NCBI GenBank assembly: GCA_026786065.1
Contig: JAJAYS010000220.1
Coordinates: forward strand, 1-12,702
From: Polaromonas sp.
Lineage (GTDB): Bacteria; Pseudomonadota; Gammaproteobacteria; Burkholderiales; Burkholderiaceae_C
DNA: 12,702 bases
Reading direction: 5' to 3'
Shown: piece after piece, positions 1 to 7,273 of the stretch
Numbering within the stretch: position 1 is the first letter of the stretch
Layout: the number at the start of each line of letters is the position of its first letter
Program-made: the position numbers and the translations under genes
The notes under the pieces: model-generated
Told to the model about the DNA's origin: nothing
Seen by the model: the letters and a program-made list of their open reading frames with translations, nothing else
The model's database searches: none

Positions 1-197
1 ATTTTGCCCCGGGCTTGAAGACCTGCCCCCGGATGGCGAGCGGGGGGGGCCCTCCCGCCGCGCAGGGCGGGCAGGCGCAGCGTCAGCCGCGCCGGCGAAG
101 GGCGGTGTCGTGAATCCCGGCCCGGCGGCCGGGATGACAGCCTGCAGGAGATCGACGACGGCCGATTGCCCAACGTCCCGGCACCGGTTATCGCCAA
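1..197. other. Gene-free left edge with a 9-bp palindrome
   Basis: No recognisable gene is seen here. A frame on the + strand stays open from the window edge to a TGA at 110-112, but its conceptual product is low-complexity Arg/Gly/Pro and could be chance in GC-rich DNA. Just after that stop lies a perfect inverted repeat, ATCCCGGCC (114-122) and GGCCGGGAT (127-135), with a 4-base loop. It has no T-tract, so it is not a typical intrinsic terminator, but its place would suit the 3' end of a gene to the left. A second frame (about 133-213) reads DDSLQEIDDGRLPNVPAPVI before a TAA inside the following repeat element. Its codon use looks coding-like, so it may be a remnant of a gene broken by that element. 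This is a weak inference. Confidence 0.35.
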
Positions 198-363
198 GGG
201 AACCCCTGCATAACTCCCTGCGGTCCGTGATCAGCCGGGCTCGGGCGGTCTGCTGCGCTGCTTTTCTTGCCAATAGCGGGGCAAGTGGCATGAAAAGACG
301 CCTTGCAGCCCACCCCGATCCGACCCGACTGCCACAGTTCCGCCAGAGTTATGCAGAGAGTCG
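198..363. mobile_element. MITE-like or IS-remnant element with inverted ends
   Basis: The segment is bounded by inverted copies of CTGCATAACTC, at 206-216 on the + strand and as GAGTTATGCAG at 346-356. The similarity extends imperfectly outward (CCCCTGCATAACTC against CTCTCTGCATAACTC) and inward (a CGG follows each core). The interior is about 130 bp and has no transposase. The arrangement resembles a non-autonomous miniature element or a deleted insertion sequence whose ends are retained. My impression is that the ends are of an IS5-like kind, but this is from memory and unverified. I could not see a convincing target-site duplication. It sits directly ahead of modB, where modA might have been expected. 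Confidence 0.45.
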
Positions 364-480
364 TACGCACTACTGGAAGCCGCCGGCCAACGCGCCCCTG
401 CGCGACATGGTGATGGCGGCGCGAACCCGTCAGCCTGCGACCAAGGCCCACCCGCGCGCCGTTTGCGACAATCGCGCTCT
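364..480. promoter_or_regulatory. Upstream region of modB, possible -10 box at 467-472
   Basis: No gene is supported between the repeat element and modB. A GACAAT hexamer at 467-472 ends 8 bases before the modB ATG and could be a -10 box giving a very short or absent leader. No good -35 is seen at the right distance and no Shine-Dalgarno sequence precedes the ATG. modB may instead be transcribed from further left, with modA outside the window. Confidence 0.25.
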
Positions 481-1149
481 ATGGATTGGCAAGCTGCCCG
501 CGTCTCCCTGCTACTGGCCGTTGCCACGGCGGCCCTGCTGTTGCCGCCGGGCCTGTGGCTGGCGCGCTGGCTCGCCACGACCGCCTGGCGCGGCCGGCCG
601 CTGGTCGAGGCGGTACTGATGCTGCCGCTGCTGCTGCCGCCCACGGTGATCGGGTTCTATCTGCTGATGACCTTCGGCCAGGGCTCGCCGCTCGGCGCCT
701 GGCTGGCGACCAGTCTGGGCGTGCGGCTGGTGTTCAGCTTTGAAGGCCTGCTGCTGGCCAGTGTGCTGGTCAACCTGCCCTTCATGGTGCAGCCGCTGCA
801 GCGCGCTTTCGCCGCCATTCCCGGCAGCCTGCGCGAAGCCGCCTGGGTGTGCGGCCTCACGCCGTGGCGCGCCTTCTGGAAGATCGAGCTGCCGCTGGCC
901 TGGCCCGGTCTGCTTGCTGGCGTGGCGCTGACGATGGCACACACCCTCGGCGAGTTCGGCGTGGTGCTGATGCTGGGCGGCAGCATTCCGGGCGAGACCC
1001 GCACGTTGTCGATTGCGATTTACGAGCGGGTGCAGGCTTTCGATCTGGCCGCCGCGCATGTGATGGCGCTGGCGCTGCTGGCCGCTTCGGTGTGTACGCT
1101 GGCGCTGGTGTTTGGCGCCGACCGGCTGCGGCCGCTGCAGGACCGGTAG
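481..1149 (+). CDS. modB: Molybdate ABC transporter permease ModB
   Basis: This is the inner-membrane permease of a molybdate (possibly tungstate) importer. It forms a homodimeric channel driven by ModC and fed by a periplasmic ModA. The 222-residue product has about five hydrophobic spans, starting with residues 8-31. The permease EAA loop is clear at about 119-144 (EAAWVCGLTPWRAF followed by KIELPLAWPGL) and contacts the ATPase. The run LMLPLLLPPTVIGFYLL at about 46-62 is typical of ModB. Length is normal for the family (about 220-230). The ATG at 481 was chosen because the protein then begins MDWQAARVSLLLAV, as expected; an in-frame TTG at 463 would add six residues with no homology support. 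No ribosome binding site is evident. modC follows after 146 bp. Family assignment is firm; the substrate is inferred from the pairing with modC. Confidence 0.93.
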   Translation: MDWQAARVSLLLAVATAALLLPPGLWLARWLATTAWRGRPLVEAVLMLPLLLPPTVIGFYLLMTFGQGSPLGAWLATSLGVRLVFSFEGLLLASVLVNLPFMVQPLQRAFAAIPGSLREAAWVCGLTPWRAFWKIELPLAWPGLLAGVALTMAHTLGEFGVVLMLGGSIPGETRTLSIAIYERVQAFDLAAAHVMALALLAASVCTLALVFGADRLRPLQDR

Positions 1150-1227
1150 CGGCGCGCCCGTGGCTGCGCAGCGCCGGCATTTCCCGCCGCAGACCGCCAT
1201 CAGGCGAAGTCGGGCGCTCCGCCGCAG

Positions 1228-1276
1228 TCGCTATAAAAAACAGAGCTGCTTACGCCCGTATTTACTGGGCTGCAGC
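1228..1276 (+). repeat. Dispersed AGCTGCTT repeat, copy 1 (modB-modC spacer)
   Basis: The A-rich start (TCGCTATAAAAAACAG) is followed by AGCTGCTTACGCCCGTA. The segment can fold: GCTGC (1245-1249) pairs with GCAGC (1272-1276), and GCCC (1254-1257) with GGGC (1267-1270). A related sequence with the same order of blocks (TCGCTAT, A-run, AGCTGCTTA, GCCCGTA) lies at 7597-7631. From memory, short intergenic repeats of this style are abundant in Comamonadaceae genomes; that cannot be confirmed here. It lies within the presumed modBC transcript and could attenuate or stabilise it. Confidence 0.6.
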
Positions 1277-1295
1277 CGTATGTTGCTTGAATTTT

Positions 1296-2531
1296 ATGCT
1301 TGATGTGGTGCTTGACGACCCCGGCCCTATCCGGCTGGCTGCGGCCTTCGACTGCGCGCCGGGCGAGCTGCTCGGCCTGGTCGGCCCGTCGGGCAGCGGC
1401 AAGACCAGCGTGTTGCGGGCGATTGCCGGTTTGCTCAAAAGCCGCTCGCTGCAGGGGCGGGTGCGCGTCGGCGCGGCGACTGCCGATCTGTGGTTTGACA
1501 GCCAGCTTGCCGTCGCCCTGCCGCCGCAGCAGCGCCGCGTCGGCCTGGTGTTTCAGCATTACGCGCTGTTTCCGCACCTGAGCGCGTACGACAACGTGGC
1601 GCTGGCGGCGCGGCCCGGTGCGAAGCCGGCTTATCTGGACGAACTGTTCGCCCGGATGGGGCTGGCCGGGTTGCAGCAGCGGCGCCCGGCCCAACTCTCC
1701 GGCGGCCAGCAGCAGCGGGTGGCGCTGGCCCGGGCGCTGGCCCGCGAGCCGCAGGTGCTGCTGCTCGACGAGCCGTTTTCGGCAGTCGATGCGCCGACCC
1801 GGCAGGCGCTCTACCGCGAGCTGGCGGTGCTGCGCCAGCGCGTGGCGATTCCGATGGTGCTGGTTACCCACGACCTGCACGAGGCGCGGCGGCTGGCCGA
1901 CCGGGTGGTGATTCTGGACGCCGGCCAGTCGCTGCAGATCGGCCCGCCGGCCAAGGTGTTTTCCAGTCCGCGCAACGCCCGTGTAGCCGAGCTGGTCGGC
2001 ATAGACAACCACTTCCAGGGCCGGTTTTTCAGCCACCAGCCGGCCGACCCGGCTGGCTACGGGCGGCTGCTCTGGCTGGGCGAGGCCGTCATGGCCGTCG
2101 GGGTCGCTGCGGCTGCTGGGGCCGAAGCCGGTGCCGGGCGGGCTGGGCTGACGGGCACCGTGGCTGCTCCTGCTCCCCCCGGCGACGCTGAGGCCGGGCT
2201 GACGCTGCAGGTCGCCGACAAAAACCGCATCGCAGACCGGGCGCGGGTCTCGTGGGTGCTGGCCGGCGAGCTGCTCGATGTGTCGTCGTCGGCCCCGGCC
2301 GGCGCACCCGAAACGTTGCCGGGCAACACGCTGCGCTGCCATTTGACCGAGGTGCTGGCGCTTGGCGAAATCAGCCTGTGCACGCTGGCGCTGGACGCGC
2401 TGCCCGGCCAGCACCTCAGACTGAATCTTTCCAGTGCGCTGCTGCGCCAGCTGGCGCTGGGGCCGGGCAGCGGGCTTTGGCTGCACATTCCACCGGGCGC
2501 GGTGCATGTGATGCCGCTGCGCCAAGCCTGA
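1296..2531 (+). CDS. modC: Molybdate ABC transporter ATP-binding protein ModC
   Basis: This is the cytoplasmic ATPase that powers ModB. The 411-residue protein carries the full nucleotide-binding set: Walker A GPSGSGKT (30-37), Q-loop Gln87 ([10 protein letters not shown]), signature LSGGQQQR (134-141), Walker B VLLLDEP (154-160) and switch His192 (VTHDLHEA). A C-terminal MOP/TOBE-like domain, the oxyanion-sensing part of ModC, fits about 235-408 (for example [20 protein letters not shown]). The protein is longer than usual (about 350-370) because an Ala/Gly/Pro-rich stretch at about 268-300 interrupts that domain. The ATG at 1296 is chosen because LDVVLDDPG matches the first strand of ModC proteins; the frame upstream has no family resemblance and crosses the dispersed repeat. 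No Shine-Dalgarno is visible. A rho-independent terminator follows. Confidence 0.93.
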   Translation: MLDVVLDDPGPIRLAAAFDCAPGELLGLVGPSGSGKTSVLRAIAGLLKSRSLQGRVRVGAATADLWFDSQLAVALPPQQRRVGLVFQHYALFPHLSAYDNVALAARPGAKPAYLDELFARMGLAGLQQRRPAQLSGGQQQRVALARALAREPQVLLLDEPFSAVDAPTRQALYRELAVLRQRVAIPMVLVTHDLHEARRLADRVVILDAGQSLQIGPPAKVFSSPRNARVAELVGIDNHFQGRFFSHQPADPAGYGRLLWLGEAVMAVGVAAAAGAEAGAGRAGLTGTVAAPAPPGDAEAGLTLQVADKNRIADRARVSWVLAGELLDVSSSAPAGAPETLPGNTLRCHLTEVLALGEISLCTLALDALPGQHLRLNLSSALLRQLALGPGSGLWLHIPPGAVHVMPLRQA

Positions 2532-2550
2532 GCGGGATTGGCGCGGACAT

Positions 2551-2578
2551 AAAAAAAGTCCGCCTGGGCGGACTTTTT
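2551..2578. terminator. Bidirectional rho-independent terminator after modC
   Basis: GTCCGC (2558-2563) pairs with GCGGAC (2568-2573) around the loop CTGG. The stem is preceded by seven A (2551-2557) and followed by five T (2574-2578), so either strand gives a hairpin with a U-tract. It lies 20 bp after the modC stop and 50 bp after the stop of the opposing small membrane-protein gene, and probably serves both. Confidence 0.9.
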
Positions 2579-2628
2579 AGCGGGCGACGCAGCCGGGTCG
2601 GCGTGGCCCGCGCTCGGCTTTCAAGTGA

Positions 2629-2796
2629 TCAAGCCAGAAACACCGCGATAAAAGCCAGCAAAAACATCAGCACGCCGGCGACCAGCGGCAGCACGATGGG
2701 CATCATCGGCACGATGGACTCGACCATTTCCTGCTCGGCGGCAGGAGTCGGGCTCTTGTGGGCGGCATTGGTGGTGTGGTTTGTGGGCGAAGCCAT
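2629..2796 (-). CDS. Small single-span membrane protein, function unknown
   Basis: A 55-residue frame not recognised as any named family. The N-terminal half is polar (MASPTNHTTNAAHKSP, then TPAAEQEMVES). The C-terminal half (about 28-55) is a hydrophobic segment, IVPMMPIVLPLVAGVLMFLL followed by AFIAVFLA, ending directly at the stop. It is best read as a one-pass inner-membrane protein with the polar part cytoplasmic or periplasmic, undecided. The start is supported by a GAGGAA ribosome binding site about five bases upstream of the ATG and by a good promoter ahead of it (2848-2876). The modC terminator lies just past its stop. Having its own promoter, RBS and terminator argues that it is a real gene and not a chance frame. 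It is downstream of, and in the same orientation as, the threonine ammonia-lyase gene, with 108 bp between. Confidence 0.72.
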   Translation of the reverse strand: MASPTNHTTNAAHKSPTPAAEQEMVESIVPMMPIVLPLVAGVLMFLLAFIAVFLA

Positions 2797-2847
2797 GAGA
2801 TTCCTCGAAACGGGTTGGCGCGGTGCGGTGACGGTGCGCAGACTGCG

Positions 2848-2876
2848 ATTTTAACTGTCCGGGCTCCAGGGGCCAA
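2848..2876 (-). promoter_or_regulatory. Promoter of the small membrane-protein gene
   Basis: Read on the - strand: TTGGCC (-35; + positions 2871-2876), a 17-base spacer, then TAAAAT (-10; + positions 2848-2853). Transcription would start near 2841 and give a leader of about 45 bases containing the GAGGAA ribosome binding site. Spacing is ideal for sigma-70. The promoter lies in the gap after ilvA, so the small gene need not depend on read-through. Confidence 0.6.
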
Positions 2877-2904
2877 GGACAGGGCCATCGGCGAAGCGCC
2901 GGCT

Positions 2905-4107
2905 TCAATGCTGTTCGCAGGCCTCTATGCCCGCATTGTTCAGCACCGCCAGCAGCTCGGCGACGTGCGCCCGACCGCGGGTCTGCAACACCAGCTCGAT
3001 CTCGACGTTTTGCACCGACAGCGTGGTGAACGCGCGCTGGTGGTGCACCTCGTCGATGTTGGCGCCGGCGTCGGCGACCATCGCGGTGATGCGGGCCAGC
3101 GAGCCCGGAATGTCGCGCACGCTGACCCGAATGCGCGCCAGCCGGCCGGCGCGCACCATGCCGCGCTCGATGATGGCGGCCAACAGCAGCGGATCGATGT
3201 TGCCGCCGCACAGCACCAGCCCGACCCTTTTGCCGGCAAAGCGCGCCGGGTACTTCAACAAGGCCGCCAGACCGGCCGCGCCCGCGCCTTCGACCAGCGT
3301 TTTCTCGATCTCCAGCAGCATCACCAGCGCCTGCTCGATGTCGCCCTCATCGACCAGCAACAGGTCGTCCACCCGCGCGGCAATGATGGCCCGGGTGATG
3401 ACACCGGGCGTGCCGACCGCAATGCCCTCGGCAATCGACGAGCTGCCCTGCGGGTGACAGGTGCCCTGGATGGCGTTGACCATCGCCGGAAAGCGCGAGG
3501 TCTGCACGCCGATGATTTCGATGGCGGGGTTGAGGGCCTTGGCCGCCGTCGCCATGCCGGCAATCAGCCCGCCGCCGCCGACGGCCACCACCAGCGTGTC
3601 AAGGTCGGGCACGGTGCGCAGCATCTCCAGCGCGACCGTGCCCTGTCCGGCGACGATGGCTTCGTCGTCGTACGGGTGGACGAAGGTCAGGCCGCCCTGG
3701 GCGGCGAGTGCCAGCGCATGGGCGCGGGATTCGTCCAGTGTGTCGCCGTGGACGATCACCTCGGCGCCGAAGCCCTGGGTGCGAGCGATTTTGACGCCTG
3801 GCGTAAAGCGCGGCATCACGATGACGGCGCGCAGACCCAGGCGTTGGGCGTGGTAGGCCACACCCTGCGCATGGTTGCCCGCACTCATTGCGATCACGCC
3901 GGCCGCGCGTTCGGCCGGACTCAGCTGCGCCAGCTTGTTGCAGGCGCCGCGTTCCTTGAACGAGGCGGTGTACTGCAGGTTCTCGAACTTCAGGAACAGC
4001 GTTGTGCCGGTCAGTTGTGACAGCGTTTTCGATTCGACGCAGGGCGTGTCGAGCAGGTGGCCGCGAATGCGTTCGGCTGCGCTTTCGATGTCGGTCAGGT
4101 TCAGCAT
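2905..4107 (-). CDS. ilvA: Threonine ammonia-lyase with C-terminal ACT domain
   Basis: This PLP enzyme deaminates L-threonine to 2-oxobutanoate and ammonia, the first step towards isoleucine, or threonine breakdown in the related TdcB type. The 400-residue protein shows the PLP-lysine motif TASFKERGACNKL (Lys51), the substrate loop SAGNHAQGVA (about 75-84) and the phosphate-binding glycine loop GGGGL (177-181). A single ACT-type regulatory domain occupies about 325-400 (RIRVSVRDIPGSLARITAMV and onward), with the pattern DIPGSL seen in these sensors. With about 400 residues and one ACT domain it fits the shorter class, not the ~510-residue two-domain E. coli IlvA. Whether its role is biosynthetic or catabolic is therefore open. 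The ATG at 4107 gives the expected start (MLNLTDIESAAERI); residues encoded further upstream are Arg/His-rich and unlike the family. Only a weak GAAAG precedes the start. Confidence 0.93.
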   Translation of the reverse strand: MLNLTDIESAAERIRGHLLDTPCVESKTLSQLTGTTLFLKFENLQYTASFKERGACNKLAQLSPAERAAGVIAMSAGNHAQGVAYHAQRLGLRAVIVMPRFTPGVKIARTQGFGAEVIVHGDTLDESRAHALALAAQGGLTFVHPYDDEAIVAGQGTVALEMLRTVPDLDTLVVAVGGGGLIAGMATAAKALNPAIEIIGVQTSRFPAMVNAIQGTCHPQGSSSIAEGIAVGTPGVITRAIIAARVDDLLLVDEGDIEQALVMLLEIEKTLVEGAGAAGLAALLKYPARFAGKRVGLVLCGGNIDPLLLAAIIERGMVRAGRLARIRVSVRDIPGSLARITAMVADAGANIDEVHHQRAFTTLSVQNVEIELVLQTRGRAHVAELLAVLNNAGIEACEQH

Positions 4108-4475
4108 GGCATGCTTTCGGCAGGGGCAGTGAGGAAGGCGGCGCGAGCGGCGCCGGGTGTGGCGCCGGTGGTGGGCGCAAACGGGATCGCGCCAGCGGGT
4201 TTTGGCGCCGGCGCCGCTGCCATTGTGCGCGGCCGGTCGCACGAGGGCCTGCGGGCGAGCCGGCCCCGCCCCCGCATCCGTTCACCCCGAGGTATCGATG
4301 GGTTCTCCACCTTCAGCGCACCCGATCCGCATGCCGCAATTCCGCAAGCAGCGTGCAAACGTCCCTTCGCCGCACAAGCTGCGTTATGGTGGCGTATCTT
4401 CGGGATCGGTGCCGGCTTTGCGGCGTTTTTTTTAGCCCGAGCCAACTCTGTTTCGCAGACTGGAGAACCCCGTCC
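4108..4475. other. Gene-free divergent spacer between ilvA and the AAA+ gene
   Basis: About 370 bp with no supported gene. It must hold the promoters of ilvA (leftward) and of the AAA+ gene (rightward). An ACAAT box on the - strand near 4222-4228 could be a -10 for ilvA, but no -35 is convincing. A weak hairpin GCCG/CGGC (4411-4414, 4421-4424) followed by eight T (4426-4433) resembles a poor intrinsic terminator or attenuator ahead of the AAA+ gene; its stem is only four pairs. GGAGAA at 4462-4467 is the ribosome binding site of the AAA+ gene. Confidence 0.4.
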
Positions 4476-6857
4476 ATGAGCAAACGTGCGTTAAGCGAGC
4501 AGTCGCAGTGGTTGCTGTCGCCCGGCCTGAAAGAGGCGCCGGTGCTCGACCTGATGTGTTCGCATTTCGTGCTGACGCTGGCCGCCCGCCAGGGCGCGAA
4601 GTTCAACGTCCGGCGCGACCTGAACAGCCTGCTGGCGCTGTCGGGTCGCCATCTGGTCTGGCCGGTTCCGGCGATGCAGCGGCTGCGCGACTTTTTGCTG
4701 CGGCGCTGCAAGGACAACGAATTCTGGCGTGGTCATGAGACGCTCTCCAACGCCGGGTTCATGACCCGCCACGGCGCCTGGCGCGGCCCCTATGAAGAAG
4801 GCACGGTTTTTTTCTACCTCGACGAGCATGCAAAAGACCAGCCAAAGGATTTGCTGTCGGTGCTGACGGCGACCGGCGACTGGCTGGCCCACGCGCTGAA
4901 AAAGCAGTCCACGCTGGTCGAGAAAAACATCGACGCGCTGGCCGGGCTGCTGCAGCTCAACCGCGCCGAGCGCGCGCTGCTGCTGTACGGCACGCTCGCC
5001 CGCTACCAGCGCGACCTGCGCTCGCTGCTGGTTGAATTCAAGGTCAACAACGCGCCCGAGGCGTATGCGGCGCTGGCTGACGTGGCCGGCGTCAAGGCGC
5101 ACGAGCTTGCCGAAGCGTTGCGCGCCGGCTCGCGGTTAGAGCGCATCGGCATGGTCGAGAACCTGATCTCCGAACACAACATCACCGACCTGGCCGACCT
5201 GATGAAGGTCAGTGAAAAGCTGCCGCCGGTGCTGATGCGCGAGTACCGCGACCAGCATGAGCTGATGGCGGTGTTCACCCGGCCGGCGGCACGCAGCGCG
5301 CTGAGCCTGGCCGACTTTGCTTTCGTACAGGACGACGCGGGCGTGCTGGTTTCGCTGCTGCGCCAGGCGGTCGCTGGTAAAGAGCATGGCGTCAACGTGC
5401 TGCTGTATGGCCCCCCCGGCACCGGCAAGACCGAACTGGCCCGGGTGGTGGCGCACGCCGCAGGGCTGGACCTGTTCGAGGTCGAGTCGGCCGACCGCGA
5501 CGGCAACTCGCTGAGCGGGCGCGACCGCTACCGCTCGCTGCAGATTGCACAGGTGTTCCTGAAAGGCAGTGCCAATTCGGCGTTGTTATTCGACGAGGTA
5601 GAGGACGTGTTTCCGCCGGTCTCCAGCGAAGCCGCGCAATTGATGGCGCGCTCCGAGCAGTTGCCCGCACCAGTCAGTGGTTCTGTCAGCGGCAAGGCCT
5701 GGGTCAACCAGATTCTTGAAACCAACAGCGTCCCGACGCTGTGGGTCACCAACCGCATTGAGCAGATCGACCCGGCGTTCAGGCGACGCTTTGCCTATCA
5801 TCTTGAGCTGCGCTCACCGCCGCCGGGTGCGCGCGAAACGCTGGTGCTCAAAACGCTGGAGGGGGTAAAGGTCAGCGACGCCTTCGTCGCCCGCTTGACG
5901 GCGCGCAAGGGCCTGACACCGGCGCAAATTCGCACCGCCGTGCGATTTGCCCGACTGGCCGGCGCGCTTGACAAGCGAATTGACGTCGGCATCGACGCCG
6001 GGGTCGGTCCGGCCAGCACTGCGGCCGGTGACACCGGCGGCCGGCCCGCGCTGATCGAGTCGCTGATCGAACGCCAGCTGAAAAACGCCGACATCGCTCT
6101 GGGCACCCGCTGCGAGGCCAGGGCCCGCGCCAGCGTAACTTGCTACGACCTCGGCATGCTCAACACCGAGTCGCGCTTCGACCTGCCGCGCATCATTGAA
6201 GCCTTGAAAGCGCGTGGCCACGGCAGCCTGTGTTTTTACGGTGCACCCGGCACCGGCAAGACTGCGCTGGCCGAGCACATTGCCGACGCGCTGGCGCAGC
6301 CGCTGATGGTCAGGCAGGCCAGCAACCTGATGAGCAAGTACGTCGGCGAGACCGAGCAGAACATGGCGGCAATGTTTCGCGAAGCCGAGCTTGAAAAGAC
6401 CGTGTTGCTGCTCGATGAAGCCGACAGTTTTCTGCAGGACCGGCGCGGCGCACAGCGCAGCTACGAGGTCACCGAAGTCAACGAAATGCTGCAGGGCATG
6501 GAGCGCCATCGCGGCATCTTTGTCTGCACCACCAACCTGCTAGAGAGGCTGGACGCTGCGGCGCTGCGGCGCTTCACCTTCAAGATCAAGTTCATGCCGC
6601 TGACCGCAAGGCAGCGCGAAGCGATGTTCGTCACCGAAGCGCTGGCGGGCGACGCCGCCCGGTTGGGCGCCGAAATGCGGCTTCGGCTGGCCCGCTTGAC
6701 GCAGCTTTGCCTTGGGGATTTCGCCGCCGTCCAGCGTCAGGTCGAGATTCTGGCGGCGGTGTTTTCGGCCGAAGAATTCATGCTGCAGCTGGAGGCCGAG
6801 CACCGGATCAAGCCGGAAGTGCGCGAAGGACGGGAAATCGGCTTCATGCGCCCATAG
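4476..6857 (+). CDS. Tandem AAA+ ATPase, function unknown
   Basis: A 793-residue cytoplasmic protein with two AAA+ modules. Residues 1 to about 285 form an N-terminal region I do not recognise; it is mostly helical in appearance, with no signal peptide or membrane span. Module 1 (about 300-500) has Walker A GPPGTGKTE (312-320), Walker B ALLFDEVED (369-377), sensor-1 TN (425-426) and an RRRF arginine finger (436-439). Module 2 (about 575-770) has Walker A GAPGTGKTA (589-597), Walker B VLLLDEAD (643-650), TTN (685-687) and RRF (698-700). Only module 2 has an aromatic pore-loop motif, SKYVGETE (620-627), like that of protein-threading AAA unfoldases; the matching place in module 1 reads GNSLSGRDRYR. 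Both modules look catalytically intact. The ATG at 4476 follows GGAGAA by eight bases. It stands alone, with no protease or partner next to it. A substrate-remodelling role is inference. Confidence 0.85.
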   Translation: MSKRALSEQSQWLLSPGLKEAPVLDLMCSHFVLTLAARQGAKFNVRRDLNSLLALSGRHLVWPVPAMQRLRDFLLRRCKDNEFWRGHETLSNAGFMTRHGAWRGPYEEGTVFFYLDEHAKDQPKDLLSVLTATGDWLAHALKKQSTLVEKNIDALAGLLQLNRAERALLLYGTLARYQRDLRSLLVEFKVNNAPEAYAALADVAGVKAHELAEALRAGSRLERIGMVENLISEHNITDLADLMKVSEKLPPVLMREYRDQHELMAVFTRPAARSALSLADFAFVQDDAGVLVSLLRQAVAGKEHGVNVLLYGPPGTGKTELARVVAHAAGLDLFEVESADRDGNSLSGRDRYRSLQIAQVFLKGSANSALLFDEVEDVFPPVSSEAAQLMARSEQLPAPVSGSVSGKAWVNQILETNSVPTLWVTNRIEQIDPAFRRRFAYHLELRSPPPGARETLVLKTLEGVKVSDAFVARLTARKGLTPAQIRTAVRFARLAGALDKRIDVGIDAGVGPASTAAGDTGGRPALIESLIERQLKNADIALGTRCEARARASVTCYDLGMLNTESRFDLPRIIEALKARGHGSLCFYGAPGTGKTALAEHIADALAQPLMVRQASNLMSKYVGETEQNMAAMFREAELEKTVLLLDEADSFLQDRRGAQRSYEVTEVNEMLQGMERHRGIFVCTTNLLERLDAAALRRFTFKIKFMPLTARQREAMFVTEALAGDAARLGAEMRLRLARLTQLCLGDFAAVQRQVEILAAVFSAEEFMLQLEAEHRIKPEVREGREIGFMRP

Positions 6858-6900
6858 CCGGTTTGGCCGGGTTAGCCGGATTAGCCAATTTGGCCAGTTC
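6856..6900 (+). repeat. Five degenerate 9-bp tandem repeats
   Basis: Five consecutive 9-bp units (AGCCGGTTT, GGCCGGGTT, AGCCGGATT, AGCCAATTT, GGCCAGTTC) share the pattern RGCCRRNTY. They begin at the stop codon of the AAA+ gene and run into the stop codon of the opposing toxin gene, filling the whole convergent gap. The inverted pair GCCAA/TTGGC at 6884-6894 lies inside. Function is unknown; a role in transcript ends or replication slippage is possible. Confidence 0.6.
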
Positions 6901-7273
6901 AGGGCTTTGCGCTGTAGCTTAAGCCCGGCAGCCCTTGACAGTCGGCATGTTGGGTCCACAGCGTGGCAGCGTGCTCCAGCGCCATGCTGTAAATGGCCGC
7001 ATCGGCCAAGGCCAAACCATGCCGCGCAGCAGCTTTTGCGGCGGCGATGGCGCGGCGGTCGGTCAGGTCGAGCACCCGGCCGTAGTGCATCACATCCAGA
7101 CAGGATCCAACTATCGCGACGGGCAGCGCGCAGCTTAAAACCCGGTCGACCTCAAACAGCGAAATCGTCGGCACCAGCAGGCGGGCGCGGTCTTCGATCA
7201 CGGGTTTGAAGATCGGGCCGTTGGGACTGGCCTTGAAAAACTCTATCCAGCCCGACGAGTCCACAACGTCCAT
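6899..7273 (-). CDS. vapC: PIN-domain toxin, VapC family
   Basis: A 124-residue PIN-domain protein, the usual size for VapC toxins, which are Mg-dependent endoribonucleases that cut tRNA or rRNA and are held inactive by a partner antitoxin. Conserved acidic positions are visible: Asp5 (MDVVDSSGWIEFF), Glu41 (ISLFEVDRVL), Asp91 (GLALADAAIYSMA) and Asp111 in TQHADCQGL. Many relatives have Asp where this protein has His109, so the metal site may be altered; three or four carboxylates remain. The ATG at 7273 lies inside the antitoxin gene, giving a 31-bp overlap that implies translational coupling. The RNA target cannot be told from sequence. The vapC name reflects family membership only. Confidence 0.85.
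   Translation of the reverse strand: MDVVDSSGWIEFFKASPNGPIFKPVIEDRARLLVPTISLFEVDRVLSCALPVAIVGSCLDVMHYGRVLDLTDRRAIAAAKAAARHGLALADAAIYSMALEHAATLWTQHADCQGLPGLSYSAKP

Noticed and set aside
110..619. 169-codon frame from GTG 110 running into modB
   Set aside because: It crosses the MITE-like element and overlaps modB by about 140 bp in another frame; the composition looks random.
1226..1250. Possible ModE operator before modC (TCGCTATA)
   Set aside because: The second half-site is absent, and the same TCGCTAT block recurs at 7597 in an unrelated place, so it belongs to the dispersed repeat.
1200..2525. Long open frame (441 codons) antisense to modC
   Set aside because: It is a mirror frame caused by high GC at codon third positions; the product is rich in Arg/Gln/His with no recognisable domain, and modC on the other strand is certain.
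2758..4020. Long open frame (420 codons) antisense to ilvA
   Set aside because: The product is low-complexity His/Gln/Arg-rich and lies over the unmistakable threonine ammonia-lyase gene.
4411..4433. Rho-independent terminator ahead of the AAA+ gene
   Set aside because: The T-tract is good but the stem has only four pairs, and no upstream gene on the + strand would need it; recorded only as a weak element of the spacer.
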